Positions 28,797 through 37,858 of a stretch of DNA of 64,000 bases are shown in pieces. The notes below the pieces were generated by a model. The model was not told the origin of the DNA, searched no databases, and saw only the letters and a program-made list of their open reading frames with translations. The stretch is from Corynebacterium atrinae (lineage in GTDB: Bacteria > Actinomycetota > Actinomycetes > Mycobacteriales > Mycobacteriaceae): NCBI RefSeq assembly GCF_030408455.1, contig NZ_CP046977.1, positions 2,170,001-2,234,000 of the forward strand, given 5' to 3'. Both the position numbers and the translations under genes were made by a program. Numbering within the stretch: the first letter of the stretch is position 1; each line of letters starts with the position of its first letter.

Positions 28797-29419
28797 ACGA
28801 GGTCATGGGTGACTAGCAGCGTGGCAGTGTTGCGTTCGTGGGTGAGGCGGGCGATGAGCTGCATGATCTCTGCGCCGCGTTCTTGATCGAGGGCGCTGGT
28901 CGGTTCGTCGATGAGGAGGACGTCCGGTTCGTGGACGAGGGCGCGGGCGATGGCGACGCGTTGGCGTTGGCCACCGGAGAGTTGGTGGGGGCGTTTGTCG
29001 GCGTGGGCTGACAGACCGACGGCGGCGAGGAGTTCGTCGACGCGGGCGTCGATAAGCGATCGTTGGGCCTGGTCGCCGAGATGGCCCATGACCTGCAATT
29101 GCTCGCGGGCCGTTAGGGCCGGGAGCAGGGCGGATTGTTGGAAGACAATCCCGATGCTGGTGCGACGCAGGGCGGTGGCATCGTGGGGGCTGAGGACGGC
29201 GGCGTCGATAAGCTCGTCTCCCCGACTGATGAGGACGGAGCCGGAGTCGGGGCGGATGAGGGTCGCGGCGACGGCGAGGAGGCTGGATTTGCCGGAACCG
29301 GACGGGCCGGTGATGCCGGTGACCACGCCGCCCTCGCCGCGGAGGGTGACGTTGTCGACGGCGGTGATGCGGCTGGCGCCGTCGGGGAAGGTGAGGGTGA
29401 CGTTGCGGAGTTCAATCAT
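28724..29419 (-). CDS. hrtA: ABC exporter ATP-binding protein, HrtA-like
   Basis: 231 residues, MacB/LolD-type ATPase: Walker A GPSGSGKSS, signature LSGGQRQRVAIARAL, Walker B VLLIDEPTSALD, switch His in LLVTHD. It overlaps the permease stop by 4 nt (ATGA), and both are divergent from a ChrSA-like two-component system. That arrangement is the known hrtBA-chrSA haem detoxification locus of C. glutamicum and C. diphtheriae, so haem export is inferred from layout plus family. Two GTCGATAAGC words occur (29048, 29204). Confidence 0.78.
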   Translation of the reverse strand: MIELRNVTLTFPDGASRITAVDNVTLRGEGGVVTGITGPSGSGKSSLLAVAATLIRPDSGSVLISRGDELIDAAVLSPHDATALRRTSIGIVFQQSALLPALTAREQLQVMGHLGDQAQRSLIDARVDELLAAVGLSAHADKRPHQLSGGQRQRVAIARALVHEPDVLLIDEPTSALDQERGAEIMQLIARLTHERNTATLLVTHDLVHRSALDELVTVVDGRIDSKYLAV

Positions 29420-30465
29420 CGGTTGCTCCCGAGGGCAGTGAGTGGGTCGGCGGAGGTGACAATGCGCAGGGCGAAGGCCGCGCCGAGAAGTCCGAGCAGC
29501 GCCAGGATGGCGGCCGGGGCGAGGGTGGTGAGCGGGCTCAGGACGAAGGGCAGGGCCTGGCCGGCGAGCTGCCCGAGGCCAACAACGGCGAGCACACCGA
29601 CGCCAATGCCCACGGCTAGGACGATGAACGCTTGGCCGAGGGCGTCGCGCACGAGCGATGAGGTGCTGGCGCCGAGGGCTTTGAGGACGGCGATGTCGCC
29701 GGCGCGCTGCATCGTCCAGACGGTGAAGAAGGCGCCGACGACGAGGGCGGAAATGCCGAATAACATGGCGATCATGAGGCCCAGCGAGCCGACCTCGGAG
29801 GAGAAGGCGTCGAGGGCGGCGAGGCTGGCCAGCGGGGTCTGCGCTACGGTGCCTGCCTGCTTATCGACGCCCGCCCAATCCGGTGTCCCCGTCACCGCCA
29901 ACATCGTCGGCTCACCGGTCCCGCCGACGCGCTGGCTCAACTCGCTCCACGCGGGCTGGCTCATCGTGATGACGGGGGTGTGGCTGTACCAGAGATCCTC
30001 GTCGATGGCGGCGACGGTGAAGGATTGGTTGTTGATGCTCACGGTGTCGCCAACCTGGGCATTTAGTGCGGCGGCGGCACCGGTGGAGAGCTCGACCTCC
30101 CCTTCTGCCAGGTCCGACGGCTGGCCAAACAGGGCGACCCCGGTGGGCTCCTCGGAACCTGTGCGGGCGGCCCGGGTCTGCGTAATGCCGATCGGGGTCA
30201 CCGATTCGACCCCGGGGGCGTCCTGCCATTGACGTACCGTGTCGGGGTCGAGCGAAGACGTGGAGAAGCTGGGGCTGCCCGTGGTCGGTTGCTGGAGGAC
30301 GATCCGATCAGCGGGGATATGGAGCACCGCGGAGACATTTTGCGCTGCCAACCCCCCGGTCAGGCCGGAGAGAAACCCCACGAGCAGGGTAATCAACGCC
30401 ACCACCGCCCCGATGAGCGCGAATCTTCCACGGGCAAACCGCAGTTCCTTCCAAGCGACAAACAC
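29416..30465 (-). CDS. hrtB: ABC exporter permease (FtsX type), HrtB-like
   Basis: 349 residues: one membrane helix at about 15-38 (GRFALIGAVVALITLLVGFL), a periplasmic-side domain of about 190 residues, and three helices at about 230-340, the FtsX/MacB fold with four helices. The opening MFVAWKELRFARGRFALIG fits the HrtB group as I remember it. With HrtA it would extrude haem from the membrane. VDK at 29859-29868 uses a GTCGATAAGC word. Confidence 0.75.
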   Translation of the reverse strand: MFVAWKELRFARGRFALIGAVVALITLLVGFLSGLTGGLAAQNVSAVLHIPADRIVLQQPTTGSPSFSTSSLDPDTVRQWQDAPGVESVTPIGITQTRAARTGSEEPTGVALFGQPSDLAEGEVELSTGAAAALNAQVGDTVSINNQSFTVAAIDEDLWYSHTPVITMSQPAWSELSQRVGGTGEPTMLAVTGTPDWAGVDKQAGTVAQTPLASLAALDAFSSEVGSLGLMIAMLFGISALVVGAFFTVWTMQRAGDIAVLKALGASTSSLVRDALGQAFIVLAVGIGVGVLAVVGLGQLAGQALPFVLSPLTTLAPAAILALLGLLGAAFALRIVTSADPLTALGSNR

Positions 30466-30616
30466 GTCAATCCTCTCCTGCCCAGCACTCCTTGTGCGAG
30501 CTACCTATTTGAGCTTTCCCGCGCCGGGGAGGAGCAGCATCGGCCGAACCTGCGCAATCCGAGTCATCATTTCTGTTGATGGCGCCCACCGGAGACTGCC
30601 CTAGGCTTGAACCGCT
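30466..30616. promoter_or_regulatory. Divergent hrtBA / chrSA promoter region
   Basis: 151 nt between two divergent operons. In the characterised corynebacterial loci this interval carries the ChrA binding site controlling both directions. I cannot assign one exact operator here. Confidence 0.4.
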
Positions 30617-31783
30617 ATGTCACATTCGAACCTCGCCCCCGTGTTCACTGGCCTGCGCCTGGGGCTGCATGCCCTCCTCGTGGGGCTGACGGGCTTCGCC
30701 ATCCTGCGGGCCTTCGCAGTGTCCTCGCCGGTGGCGTGGTGGGTGCTGGCCGTCGGGATCGCGTTCGTCGCGGTGTATCTGCTCGGCGCGTGGGCGGCGC
30801 GGGGTTCGGGCGGGTCGCCGGGGCCGCGAACAGCGAGCCTCGGCTGGATCATCGTGCTCACCGTTTTGTGGGCGGCACTAACGTGGCTCAGCCCCGAGGG
30901 TGCCTACCTGGTCTTTCCCCTCTTCTTCCTCTACCTCCACCTCTTGCCCGGGGCGAGCTCCGCTGTGGTGATCATTCTCGCGACCGCCTTCGCCATCGTG
31001 GCCCTCGGGCTGCACCTGGGTTTTAGCGTCGGCGGGGTGATCGGTCCCCTCGTCGGTGCCGGGGTTCCCCTGCTCATCGGGTTGGCTTACCGCGCGCTGA
31101 CCCGGGAGGCGCAGGCGCGGGAGCAGTTGCTCAGCGAGCTCATGCGCACCCGCGCCCAACTCGCCGACACCGAGCGCGAGCAGGGCGCCTTAGCGGAGCG
31201 GGCCCGGCTGGCTCGCGATATCCATGACACCGTCGCCCAGGGCTTATCGTCGATCCAGATGCTGTTGCAGGCCGCCGAGCCCACGACCCCCGAACCCGCG
31301 GCGGGTTATCTCAAGCTAGCCCGGGAGACCGCAGCCGAGAGCCTCGCCGACACGCGCCAAATCATCCGGGAGCTCACCCCCAGCCGACTCGAGGACGGTC
31401 TGGCGGCGGCGCTGCGCAGGCTCGGGGCGGAGCAATCCCGCCGCGCCGAGATCCCCATCGAGGTCACTGCCGCAGACGTTGACCTGCCCATGGGCATCCA
31501 GACCGCGCTGCTGCGCATCACCCAAGGCGCCCTGTCCAACGCCATCCGCCACGCCGACGCCTCCCGCATCGCCATCATTCTCGCCGTGGATGAGGGTACC
31601 GCCACGTTGAAAGTGCTTGACGACGGTCGCGGCTTCCGCGAAGCCGAATCCTTCGGCCTGCAGGCCATGCGCGAGCGCGTCGAACAATTCGACGGCACCC
31701 TCTCGGTAGCTTCCACCCCCGGCCAAGGCACTGCCGTCCGCGCCGACCTGCCCTTCACTCCCAACAACGGAGGCCACCCATGA
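30617..31783 (+). CDS. chrS: Sensor histidine kinase, ChrS-like
   Basis: 388 residues. Five or six membrane helices in the first 165 residues with little extracellular sequence, then HisKA_3 dimerisation ([19 protein letters not shown], phospho-acceptor His about residue 202) and a HATPase domain ([13 protein letters not shown]-box, DDGRGF G1 box, [14 protein letters not shown]). Short-loop membrane sensors of this type perceive signals within the membrane; ChrS responds to haem. Overlaps the regulator gene by 4 nt. HrrS is the main alternative paralogue. Confidence 0.78.
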   Translation: MSHSNLAPVFTGLRLGLHALLVGLTGFAILRAFAVSSPVAWWVLAVGIAFVAVYLLGAWAARGSGGSPGPRTASLGWIIVLTVLWAALTWLSPEGAYLVFPLFFLYLHLLPGASSAVVIILATAFAIVALGLHLGFSVGGVIGPLVGAGVPLLIGLAYRALTREAQAREQLLSELMRTRAQLADTEREQGALAERARLARDIHDTVAQGLSSIQMLLQAAEPTTPEPAAGYLKLARETAAESLADTRQIIRELTPSRLEDGLAAALRRLGAEQSRRAEIPIEVTAADVDLPMGIQTALLRITQGALSNAIRHADASRIAIILAVDEGTATLKVLDDGRGFREAESFGLQAMRERVEQFDGTLSVASTPGQGTAVRADLPFTPNNGGHP

Positions 31784-32400
31784 TCCGCCTCATCATCGCC
31801 GACGACCACCCCGTCGTGCGCACGGGCCTGCGCGCCATGCTGTCCAATGACCCCGAGATCACCGTCATTGCCGAGGCGACCTCCCCAGATGAGGCAGTGG
31901 CCCTCACCGGCGACCACTCCCCCGACCTCGTGCTCATGGACCTGCAATTTGGCACCGAGGACACCGGGGCGGACGCGACCCGACGCATCCGGGCGCTGCC
32001 CCACCCACCGGCGGTACTCGTGCTTACCAACTACGACACCGACAGCGACATCCTCAGCGCCGTCGAAGCCGGGGCCAGCGGATACCTGCTCAAGGACTCC
32101 CCACTCGACGAGCTCCTCGCCGCCATCCACGCCGCGGCCGCCGGGGAAACCGCCCTCGCCCCCGCCATCGCAGGCCGCCTCCTCGCGCGGATGCGCTCCC
32201 CGCAGCCAACCCTCAGCGCCCGGGAGATCGAGGTCCTGGGGCTCGTCGCCACCGGCGCGAAGAATGAGGAGATCGCGCAGCGGCTATTCATCAGCGACGC
32301 GACCGTGAAGTCCCACCTGGCGCACATTTACACCAAGCTCGATGTGTCCTCGCGGACGGCGGCCGTGGCCAGTGCCCGGGAGAGCGGGATTCTGCGCTAA
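31780..32400 (+). CDS. chrA: LuxR/NarL-type response regulator, ChrA-like
   Basis: 206 residues. Receiver domain with DDH acidic pocket, phospho-acceptor Asp in LVLMDLQFG and Lys in YLLKDSP, then a LuxR helix-turn-helix ([36 protein letters not shown]). It should activate hrtBA and repress chrSA when phosphorylated by the partner kinase, if the ChrSA assignment is right. It converges on the ClC gene with a 4-nt overlap. Confidence 0.8.
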   Translation: MIRLIIADDHPVVRTGLRAMLSNDPEITVIAEATSPDEAVALTGDHSPDLVLMDLQFGTEDTGADATRRIRALPHPPAVLVLTNYDTDSDILSAVEAGASGYLLKDSPLDELLAAIHAAAAGETALAPAIAGRLLARMRSPQPTLSAREIEVLGLVATGAKNEEIAQRLFISDATVKSHLAHIYTKLDVSSRTAAVASARESGILR

Positions 32401-33563
32401 TCGAGGATAAGCCCGACCACGTAGGCCACTCCCGCACCGATGAGGAGGGGGAGGGCGACCGGGGCGTCGATAAGCAAGATGAGGATGAGCAGTACGGCTA
32501 CCGTGCGCTTCCAGCCGACGGCCGCAGTGGCGACCATGCCTGTGGCCATCGCCGATCCCACGTCTAGCGCGGGCAGCAGCACCGACATTGCGGCGCCGAT
32601 CGCCGCGCCGGTGAACACCAGCGGGAAGAACTCGCCGCCGCGCCAGCCGCTGACCAGGCACAGCGCGATGGCAACCACCTTGCCCACGGCGATGGCGAGC
32701 AGGAGCGACCACTGAGAATTCTGGACAAGCGGCAGCAGATCATCCAGCTCGTGATGCCCGGAAAACCTCAGTAGCGGCTGCACCGTCGCCAGCGCGGCAA
32801 ACAACACCGTGCCTGCGGCAACGACCAGCCACTGGCGATTGATCCCGTGCGTCACCTGCTCGAAAGCGTGATGCAGCGCGCGAAACAGCAACCCCGCCGC
32901 GGCCGCCACCACGGCCACGACCAGCAGCAGGAACGGCTGGGTCTCCCCGATGGCGGGCAGCGAAATGTGGCCACCCTCCCCGCTGGACGTGAGCTTAGCG
33001 ACGCCCACGAACACGAAGAATCCAGCAAATCCCGCTGCCAGCTGCAGGGCTTTGCCCTGCCCCAGGTCATCGCCATCAATAGCCGCCGCCCCCGGCGGAG
33101 ATGCGTACAAACCACCGAGCGCCCCCGCGTTCCCGGCCTGCCCAATTACCCGTTGGGTATTGACGTCCCGCGCAATCAAATGCGTCACTATCGCCGACAT
33201 CTGCGCCACCACCGCCACGATGCCCGCCTCCGGTCCAATCGCCCCGCCGAAAGCGACGGCGACGATCGCGGCGAATGCCGTCGCCGCGACCGCACGACGA
33301 GGCAGGTGGCCGGGGTCCTCCGAATGGCGAAGCAAGGTCTCCAGGTCCTCCGTCGGCGCCCACCAACTAATAAGAATGAGCAGGGCTCCGCCGAGAAGAA
33401 TGGTGACGTAGATGGGCAATCCCAGGCCGTCCCACACGAGGTGCTGCAGCCAGGTCATCCCCTTGAACGTGAGGATGGAAATCAAGCCGGCGACGGCGCC
33501 GTAACCGAGAGCCTGCAGCGCGAGCCGCGAATTCACTCGCGGGCGCTGTGTCGTTGCGTTCAT
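32397..33563 (-). CDS. Voltage-gated chloride channel / ClC-family transporter
   Basis: 388 residues with about ten hydrophobic segments. The ClC anion-pathway motifs are present: [14 protein letters not shown] (GxGPE-like) and [19 protein letters not shown] (GxFxP-like). The first motif has AIGPE where many channels have GREGP, seen in divergent bacterial members. No CBS domains. It may act as a Cl-/H+ exchanger or an anion channel. LLIDAP contains a GTCGATAAGC word (32465). Confidence 0.88.
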   Translation of the reverse strand: MNATTQRPRVNSRLALQALGYGAVAGLISILTFKGMTWLQHLVWDGLGLPIYVTILLGGALLILISWWAPTEDLETLLRHSEDPGHLPRRAVAATAFAAIVAVAFGGAIGPEAGIVAVVAQMSAIVTHLIARDVNTQRVIGQAGNAGALGGLYASPPGAAAIDGDDLGQGKALQLAAGFAGFFVFVGVAKLTSSGEGGHISLPAIGETQPFLLLVVAVVAAAAGLLFRALHHAFEQVTHGINRQWLVVAAGTVLFAALATVQPLLRFSGHHELDDLLPLVQNSQWSLLLAIAVGKVVAIALCLVSGWRGGEFFPLVFTGAAIGAAMSVLLPALDVGSAMATGMVATAAVGWKRTVAVLLILILLIDAPVALPLLIGAGVAYVVGLILD

Positions 33564-33612
33564 GTCGGAAAGTATAGGGGGTTAAGGTTTATAGCTTTCC
33601 TACCCTAAGCAC

Positions 33613-33861
33613 ATGACAAAGGACAGTCGGTCCTCCCGAATTGTCGGCATTCGACTTTTCCGCACAATGAGCACGGAGAGCAGCGAATACTTAGAAGGCC
33701 CGGAAGCGTGGGATTTTGCTCGCCGCCTGGCGTGGTGGCTCAAAAGTGAGGACAGCGAGGAAGATCAAAACCGATCGCCAGCGCAACATTTCGTTGAAGT
33801 CTGGGACTTTCTACTCCGCGCGCCTCATAGCCGAAAGGGTGGGCGGCAATCCCACCTTTAA
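33613..33861 (+). CDS. Possible small hypothetical gene or gene remnant
   Basis: 82-codon frame from ATG 33613 (MTKDSRSSRIVGIRLFRTM...EGPEAWDFARRLAWWLKSEDSEEDQ). The middle looks coding, but there is no clear ribosome site, and frame +2 takes over a protein-like run downstream (SARLIAERVGGNPTFKASDF, to 33922) followed by LLAAHVTSKRDLLRAMPDHRLLAHFE near 33943-34017. This patchwork suggests a decayed gene. I do not recognise it. Confidence 0.25.
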   Translation: MTKDSRSSRIVGIRLFRTMSTESSEYLEGPEAWDFARRLAWWLKSEDSEEDQNRSPAQHFVEVWDFLLRAPHSRKGGRQSHL

Positions 33862-34010
33862 AGCCAGCGACTTCGTCGCGACCGAGCGTCCGACAATGTC
33901 CGCGTTGCTTCGAATTAGATAGCTTCCGCGTTCTCACTTGACTTGCTGGCCGCCCACGTCACCAGCAAACGCGATCTGCTTCGAGCCATGCCAGACCATA
34001 GGCTTTTAGC
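33862..34010. other. Degenerate intergenic stretch before the TetR gene
   Basis: Together with 33564-33861 this makes about 450 nt lacking any confident gene. It holds the coding-like fragments noted for the small frame at 33613 and nothing else I can name. Confidence 0.35.
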
Positions 34011-34661
34011 TCACTTTGAAACAGCGTCATCTAGCTCAATATCACCGAAAATGTACCGATCGATCGTGGGGCCGATGGTTCGGGCCAGCTCCGGGACGGA
34101 AAGGGTGGCTATGGGCGGGACCTTTAGCACGTAGCGGCCGAAGACGAGCCCGAGCAGCTGCGAGCCCGCCAGGGAGAGCCGCGTTTCGGGGTGTTCGACG
34201 CCGAGGCGGGGTGCGAAGGTCCCCAGGAGTTCCTCGGTAACGAAGCGGAGAAAGATCCGCCGAGACTCGTCATGGGTTCCGATGCCGCGGACAAGACCGA
34301 TGAAGGCGGGGCCCATGCTGGGGTCCTCGAGTGCGGTGAGGACGGCGAGAACGTATCGGGTTCCCGGTGACCCTTCCCTGCCTGCGCCTTCGGGGAGGAG
34401 GATGTCGGGGAACCCGCGCGAGCGGAAGGTTTCGGTAATCACCGTGGTAAACAGGCTTTCTTTGGTGCCGAAGTAGTAATGCACCAGCTTGGAATCCACT
34501 CCGGCGGCCTCGGCGATCTTGCGAATGGTGGAGGCCTGGTACCCGTATTCACCAAACTCCCGGGTCGCCGCCTCGAGGATCTGCTCCTTGCCTGCTTTCC
34601 CAGACGGCCGAGGTCCGCGGCGGGGGGCTTCCTCCACCTCCGCTTTTCTCCCCTTGTTCAT
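34011..34661 (-). CDS. TetR-family transcriptional repressor
   Basis: 216 residues. Basic N-terminal tail, then HTH (EQILEAATREFGEYGYQASTIRKIAEAAGVDSKLVHYYFGTKESLF; recognition helix VDSKLVHYYF) and a helical ligand domain. Divergent from the ABC-2 exporter genes, with two palindromic sites between them, so it most likely represses that exporter and itself and is released by a drug-like ligand. The ATG at 34661 was taken; the tail GRKAEVEEAPRRGPRPSG is unusually long and basic. Confidence 0.9.
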   Translation of the reverse strand: MNKGRKAEVEEAPRRGPRPSGKAGKEQILEAATREFGEYGYQASTIRKIAEAAGVDSKLVHYYFGTKESLFTTVITETFRSRGFPDILLPEGAGREGSPGTRYVLAVLTALEDPSMGPAFIGLVRGIGTHDESRRIFLRFVTEELLGTFAPRLGVEHPETRLSLAGSQLLGLVFGRYVLKVPPIATLSVPELARTIGPTIDRYIFGDIELDDAVSK

Positions 34662-34687
34662 GTGACCAACGGTATCAGGTGCTCTCC

Positions 34688-34741
34688 TATTTCATCGCAT
34701 GAGGAAATCCGCTAAAGTCTATTTCATCAACCGATGAAATA
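34688..34741. promoter_or_regulatory. Tandem TetR operators
   Basis: TATTTCATC-AACC-GATGAAATA at 34720-34741 is a perfect 9-bp-arm palindrome, and TATTTCATC-GCA-TGAGGAAAT at 34688-34708 is an imperfect copy. Their starts are 32 bp apart. They fill the TetR/ABC intergenic region, and the second ends 3 nt before the exporter ribosome site, ideal for repressing both directions. Confidence 0.75.
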
Positions 34742-34754
34742 CGGAGGTGGGGCG

Positions 34755-35840
34755 ATGAAAGCCCTGATTGTGAAGGAATTTCGAGAGCTAGCGCGTGATC
34801 GCCGCACCCTGGCCATGCTGATCGCGCTGCCCGTGTTGCTCCTGGTGATCTTTGGCTACGCGGCAAATTTCTCGGTAGAGCGAGTGCAGGTCATCGTCGT
34901 CGGGCCGGAGGCAGAAACGGTGTCCGCTACCATCGCCAGCAACCCGGCCATCAAAGACGAGGTGGACATCACCCGCGTTGATCCAACACTGGGTGACGCA
35001 GATGCGCAGTCGTTGCTCAAGGGGCAGGAAGCGAATGCGGTGGTCGTCGCAAAGCAATTTAGTGCTGCGCAAGCACCACTGACGGACCGGATGCACGTCT
35101 ACATCGACGGAAGCAGCCTGTTCAGTGCTCAGGCCACCGAGGGCATCTTCATGCAGGTAGCCGCCACGCAGCCACCGACTGACCAGTCGGAGGAGTTGGT
35201 GACGGTGCTGTTCAACCCGGATCTGAAGACGTCGTGGGTGATGGTCCCGGGCCTGCTCGGTCTGATTCTGCTGTTCATCGGCGCGCTCATCACCAGCATC
35301 GGGCTCGTCCGCGAGCGGGAGACGGGCACCCTGGAGCAACTGGCGGTCATGCCGCTGCGGCCGTCGGCGATTATCCTGGGCAAAATCATCCCCTACTTCC
35401 TGCTCGCACTCGTCGATATGGCGGCCGTCACCGCCCTCGGGGTGTGGCTGTTCGGAGTTCCCTTCGTGGGGAGCCTGTGGTTGTTCAGCATCTCTGCCCT
35501 CGTTTTCCTGTTAGTCGTCCTAGGAATCGGGGTGCTCATTTCCTCGGTCTCGCAAAGCACTGGGCAGGCGATCCAGATGGCGATCCTGTTCGTCGTGCCG
35601 CAAGTCCTGCTCTCCGGGTTGATTTTTCCCCTGGATGCGATGCCGCTGGGGGTGCGCTGGATCGGTTATATCCTGCCGCTCACCTGGTTCCGGGAGATCG
35701 CGCAGGGCGTCATGCTCCGGGGTGCCGACCTCACGAGCCTCTGGCTCCCCCTGACGATTCTCGCCGCCATGGCCATCGTCGCGTTTGGTGCCTCCACCGC
35801 ACGGATGCGCCACACCCTCACCCACGGAGGCGCCCGCTAA
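34755..35840 (+). CDS. ABC-2 type exporter permease
   Basis: 361 residues from ATG 34755 (GGAGG 7 nt upstream; an ATG at 34734 lies inside the operator). One N-terminal helix (about 18-40), a 130-residue external loop with the AEAE/FNPDLKTSWVMVPG region, then five helices, as in YhhJ/YbhR/DrrB-like permeases. The VRERETGTLEQLAVMPLRP motif is diagnostic of ABC-2 membrane domains. The stop overlaps the ATPase ATG (TAATG). Likely a multidrug or lipid exporter under TetR control. Confidence 0.9.
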   Translation: MKALIVKEFRELARDRRTLAMLIALPVLLLVIFGYAANFSVERVQVIVVGPEAETVSATIASNPAIKDEVDITRVDPTLGDADAQSLLKGQEANAVVVAKQFSAAQAPLTDRMHVYIDGSSLFSAQATEGIFMQVAATQPPTDQSEELVTVLFNPDLKTSWVMVPGLLGLILLFIGALITSIGLVRERETGTLEQLAVMPLRPSAIILGKIIPYFLLALVDMAAVTALGVWLFGVPFVGSLWLFSISALVFLLVVLGIGVLISSVSQSTGQAIQMAILFVVPQVLLSGLIFPLDAMPLGVRWIGYILPLTWFREIAQGVMLRGADLTSLWLPLTILAAMAIVAFGASTARMRHTLTHGGAR

Positions 35841-37609
35841 TGCGCCCCGCCACTATCAACCTCGACCGGGTCTCCGTGCGCTTCGGCGCGCAGACCGCCC
35901 TCCACAACTTCAGCGGAGCCTTCCAACCAGGAACCGTGACCGCCCTCATCGGTGGTGATGGCGCAGGCAAATCCACCCTGCTCAAGCTCCTCGCCGGCCG
36001 CCTGTCCGCCTCAGACGGCACCACCACCGGGCTTCCCGTCGAACGCGAAAACATCGGCTACCTGGCGGGCGAATCCGGCGTCTGGCGCAACCTGTCCGTA
36101 GCGGAGAACATCGAGTTCGTCTCCCGGGCCTACCACCTCGATCCGAAGGATTCCCGGGCCGCTGAGCTGCTCACACTCGCCGGCCTAGACCACGTGACCA
36201 AGCGGCCCGCCGGGCGGCTATCGGGCGGAATGCGGCAAAAGCTCGGCGTCATCCTCGCCACCATGCACCGCCCCGGCCTCGTGCTTCTCGATGAACCCAC
36301 CACCGGCGTCGACCCCATCAGCCGCGCCGAACTATGGAGCCTCATCGCCGGTGCCGCCGCAGACGGCGCGACCGTCGTCTTCGCCACCACCTACCTCGAC
36401 GAGGCGGAGCGCGCCAACCGCCTCTTCCTCCTTGGCGAGGGGAACCTGCTCGCCTCCGGCACCCCGGACGAGGTCATCGCCCAGACTCCCGGCACCATCT
36501 GGGAAGCCCCCTTCACCCTCCCCGCCGCCCGGCGCGAACTCGACTCTCCCGCAAGCTGGCGACGGGCCAACACCGTCTACCACTGGGAGGCGGGCATGCA
36601 CGGCCCGGAGGGCTTCACTCCCGCACCCGGCGATCTGGAAAACACCAGCATCGCGCTGCTCCTGCACGCAGGGATTGGCGATGTCACCTCCGCAGGGCTC
36701 CCCGTCACCGGCAGCACACCACCACAGCGTATCGACGCCCCACTCGTCCAAGCCACCAACATCAGCCGCAGGTACGGCGCGTTCCCTGCGCTCGACGGCG
36801 TCTCCCTCCACGTCGAAGCCGGCGAAATCGTCGGGCTGCTCGGCGGGAACGGCGCCGGAAAGACCACGCTCATGCGCATCCTGCTCGGCCTGGAAACCCC
36901 CACCGCCGGTCAGGCCACGCTCTTCGGCTCCTCGCCCACTCTCGACGGTCGGCGTCGCATCGGATACGTCGCCCAAGGCCTCGGCCTCTACCCGTCCCTG
37001 TCCGCGATGGAGAATCTCGACTTCGCGGCTTCCGTCTATGGCATCCCCGTCAGCGATGAGGCCCGCGCCTTCGCCGAAGGTTTCGGCCGCTCCCCCGTCG
37101 CCGCCCTGCCGCGGGGGACTAAGCGCATTCTCGCCTACCTCGCCGCATCCGGGCACCACCCCGAGCTATTGGTCCTCGACGAACCCACCTCCGGCATGGA
37201 CGCGCTCACCCGCGCCCGCCTCTGGCGCAACCTCCGCAGTTCCGCAGACAACGGCACGGGCGTGCTCGTCACCACCCACTACATGCAGGAAGCCCAGCAA
37301 TGCGATCGTCTGGTCATGCTTAGCGACGGCCGCGTCACCGACATCACCGCGACCCACCGATCCCTGACCGTCACCACAGATCATTGGGAACGCGCCTTCC
37401 TCCTGCTCCGCGACGCCGGCTTCGCCGTGCTTCTCGACGGCCGCGTCCTCCGCCTCCCCGGCGCCCACCCCTCCGAAGTCTCTGTGGTGCTCGCTCCCCT
37501 CAACGGCGCCTTCACCGTCACCGAGGGCCAAGCCACGCTAGAGGAGACGATGATGCTGGCTACCCGCCGGACAGCTTTCGCCGAATCTCCTTCTCTTCCT
37601 CATCACTAA
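35840..37609 (+). CDS. ABC exporter ATPase with two nucleotide-binding domains (YbhF-like)
   Basis: 589 residues. NBD1 (about 5-215): Walker A GGDGAGKST, signature LSGGMRQKLG, Walker B LVLLDEPTTGVDP. NBD2 (about 300-510): Walker A GGNGAGKTT, Walker B LLVLDEPTSGMD, but the signature position reads LPRGTKRIL instead of LSGGxxQ, so one composite ATP site is probably degenerate. A linker of about 85 residues and an 80-residue C-terminal tail complete it. YbhF-like fused ATPases work with ABC-2 permeases such as the one encoded just upstream. Confidence 0.9.
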   Translation: MRPATINLDRVSVRFGAQTALHNFSGAFQPGTVTALIGGDGAGKSTLLKLLAGRLSASDGTTTGLPVERENIGYLAGESGVWRNLSVAENIEFVSRAYHLDPKDSRAAELLTLAGLDHVTKRPAGRLSGGMRQKLGVILATMHRPGLVLLDEPTTGVDPISRAELWSLIAGAAADGATVVFATTYLDEAERANRLFLLGEGNLLASGTPDEVIAQTPGTIWEAPFTLPAARRELDSPASWRRANTVYHWEAGMHGPEGFTPAPGDLENTSIALLLHAGIGDVTSAGLPVTGSTPPQRIDAPLVQATNISRRYGAFPALDGVSLHVEAGEIVGLLGGNGAGKTTLMRILLGLETPTAGQATLFGSSPTLDGRRRIGYVAQGLGLYPSLSAMENLDFAASVYGIPVSDEARAFAEGFGRSPVAALPRGTKRILAYLAASGHHPELLVLDEPTSGMDALTRARLWRNLRSSADNGTGVLVTTHYMQEAQQCDRLVMLSDGRVTDITATHRSLTVTTDHWERAFLLLRDAGFAVLLDGRVLRLPGAHPSEVSVVLAPLNGAFTVTEGQATLEETMMLATRRTAFAESPSLPHH

Positions 37610-37835
37610 GCCCCGCGAGCCGCGGTTCCTGGCGGCGCTCCTCATAGTGCAGCGCCGCCACACAGCGGTAGTGACCGTGGCCCCATCCACGCTGGCCGTC
37701 ATCTCCCGCGGCATTGAAAATGCCGCAATGACGCTGCTCCGCACACTCGACGATCCACTCGGCGAGATCGCGGACGTCGATAAGCGCAATGGGGTGAGTC
37801 GGATCCGGCACCACCACGTTCTCACAAGAGAATCT
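37560..37835 (-). pseudogene. Remnant of an NAD-dependent epimerase/dehydratase
   Basis: An open stretch of about 92 codons begins after an in-frame TGA and reads ENVVVPDPTHPIALIDVRDLAEWIVECAEQ then HCGIFNAAGDD, which matches the middle of extended SDR epimerases (the IDVRDLA(E/R)W motif). The NAD-binding N-terminal third is absent. The C terminus (RRQEPRLAGLSDEEEKEIRRKLSGG) may be the true family end joined by a deletion. It overlaps the end of the ABC ATPase gene. One GTCGATAAGC word at 37776. Confidence 0.55.
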
Positions 37836-37858
37836 TCACGTCTTGGCTCCCATCATCG

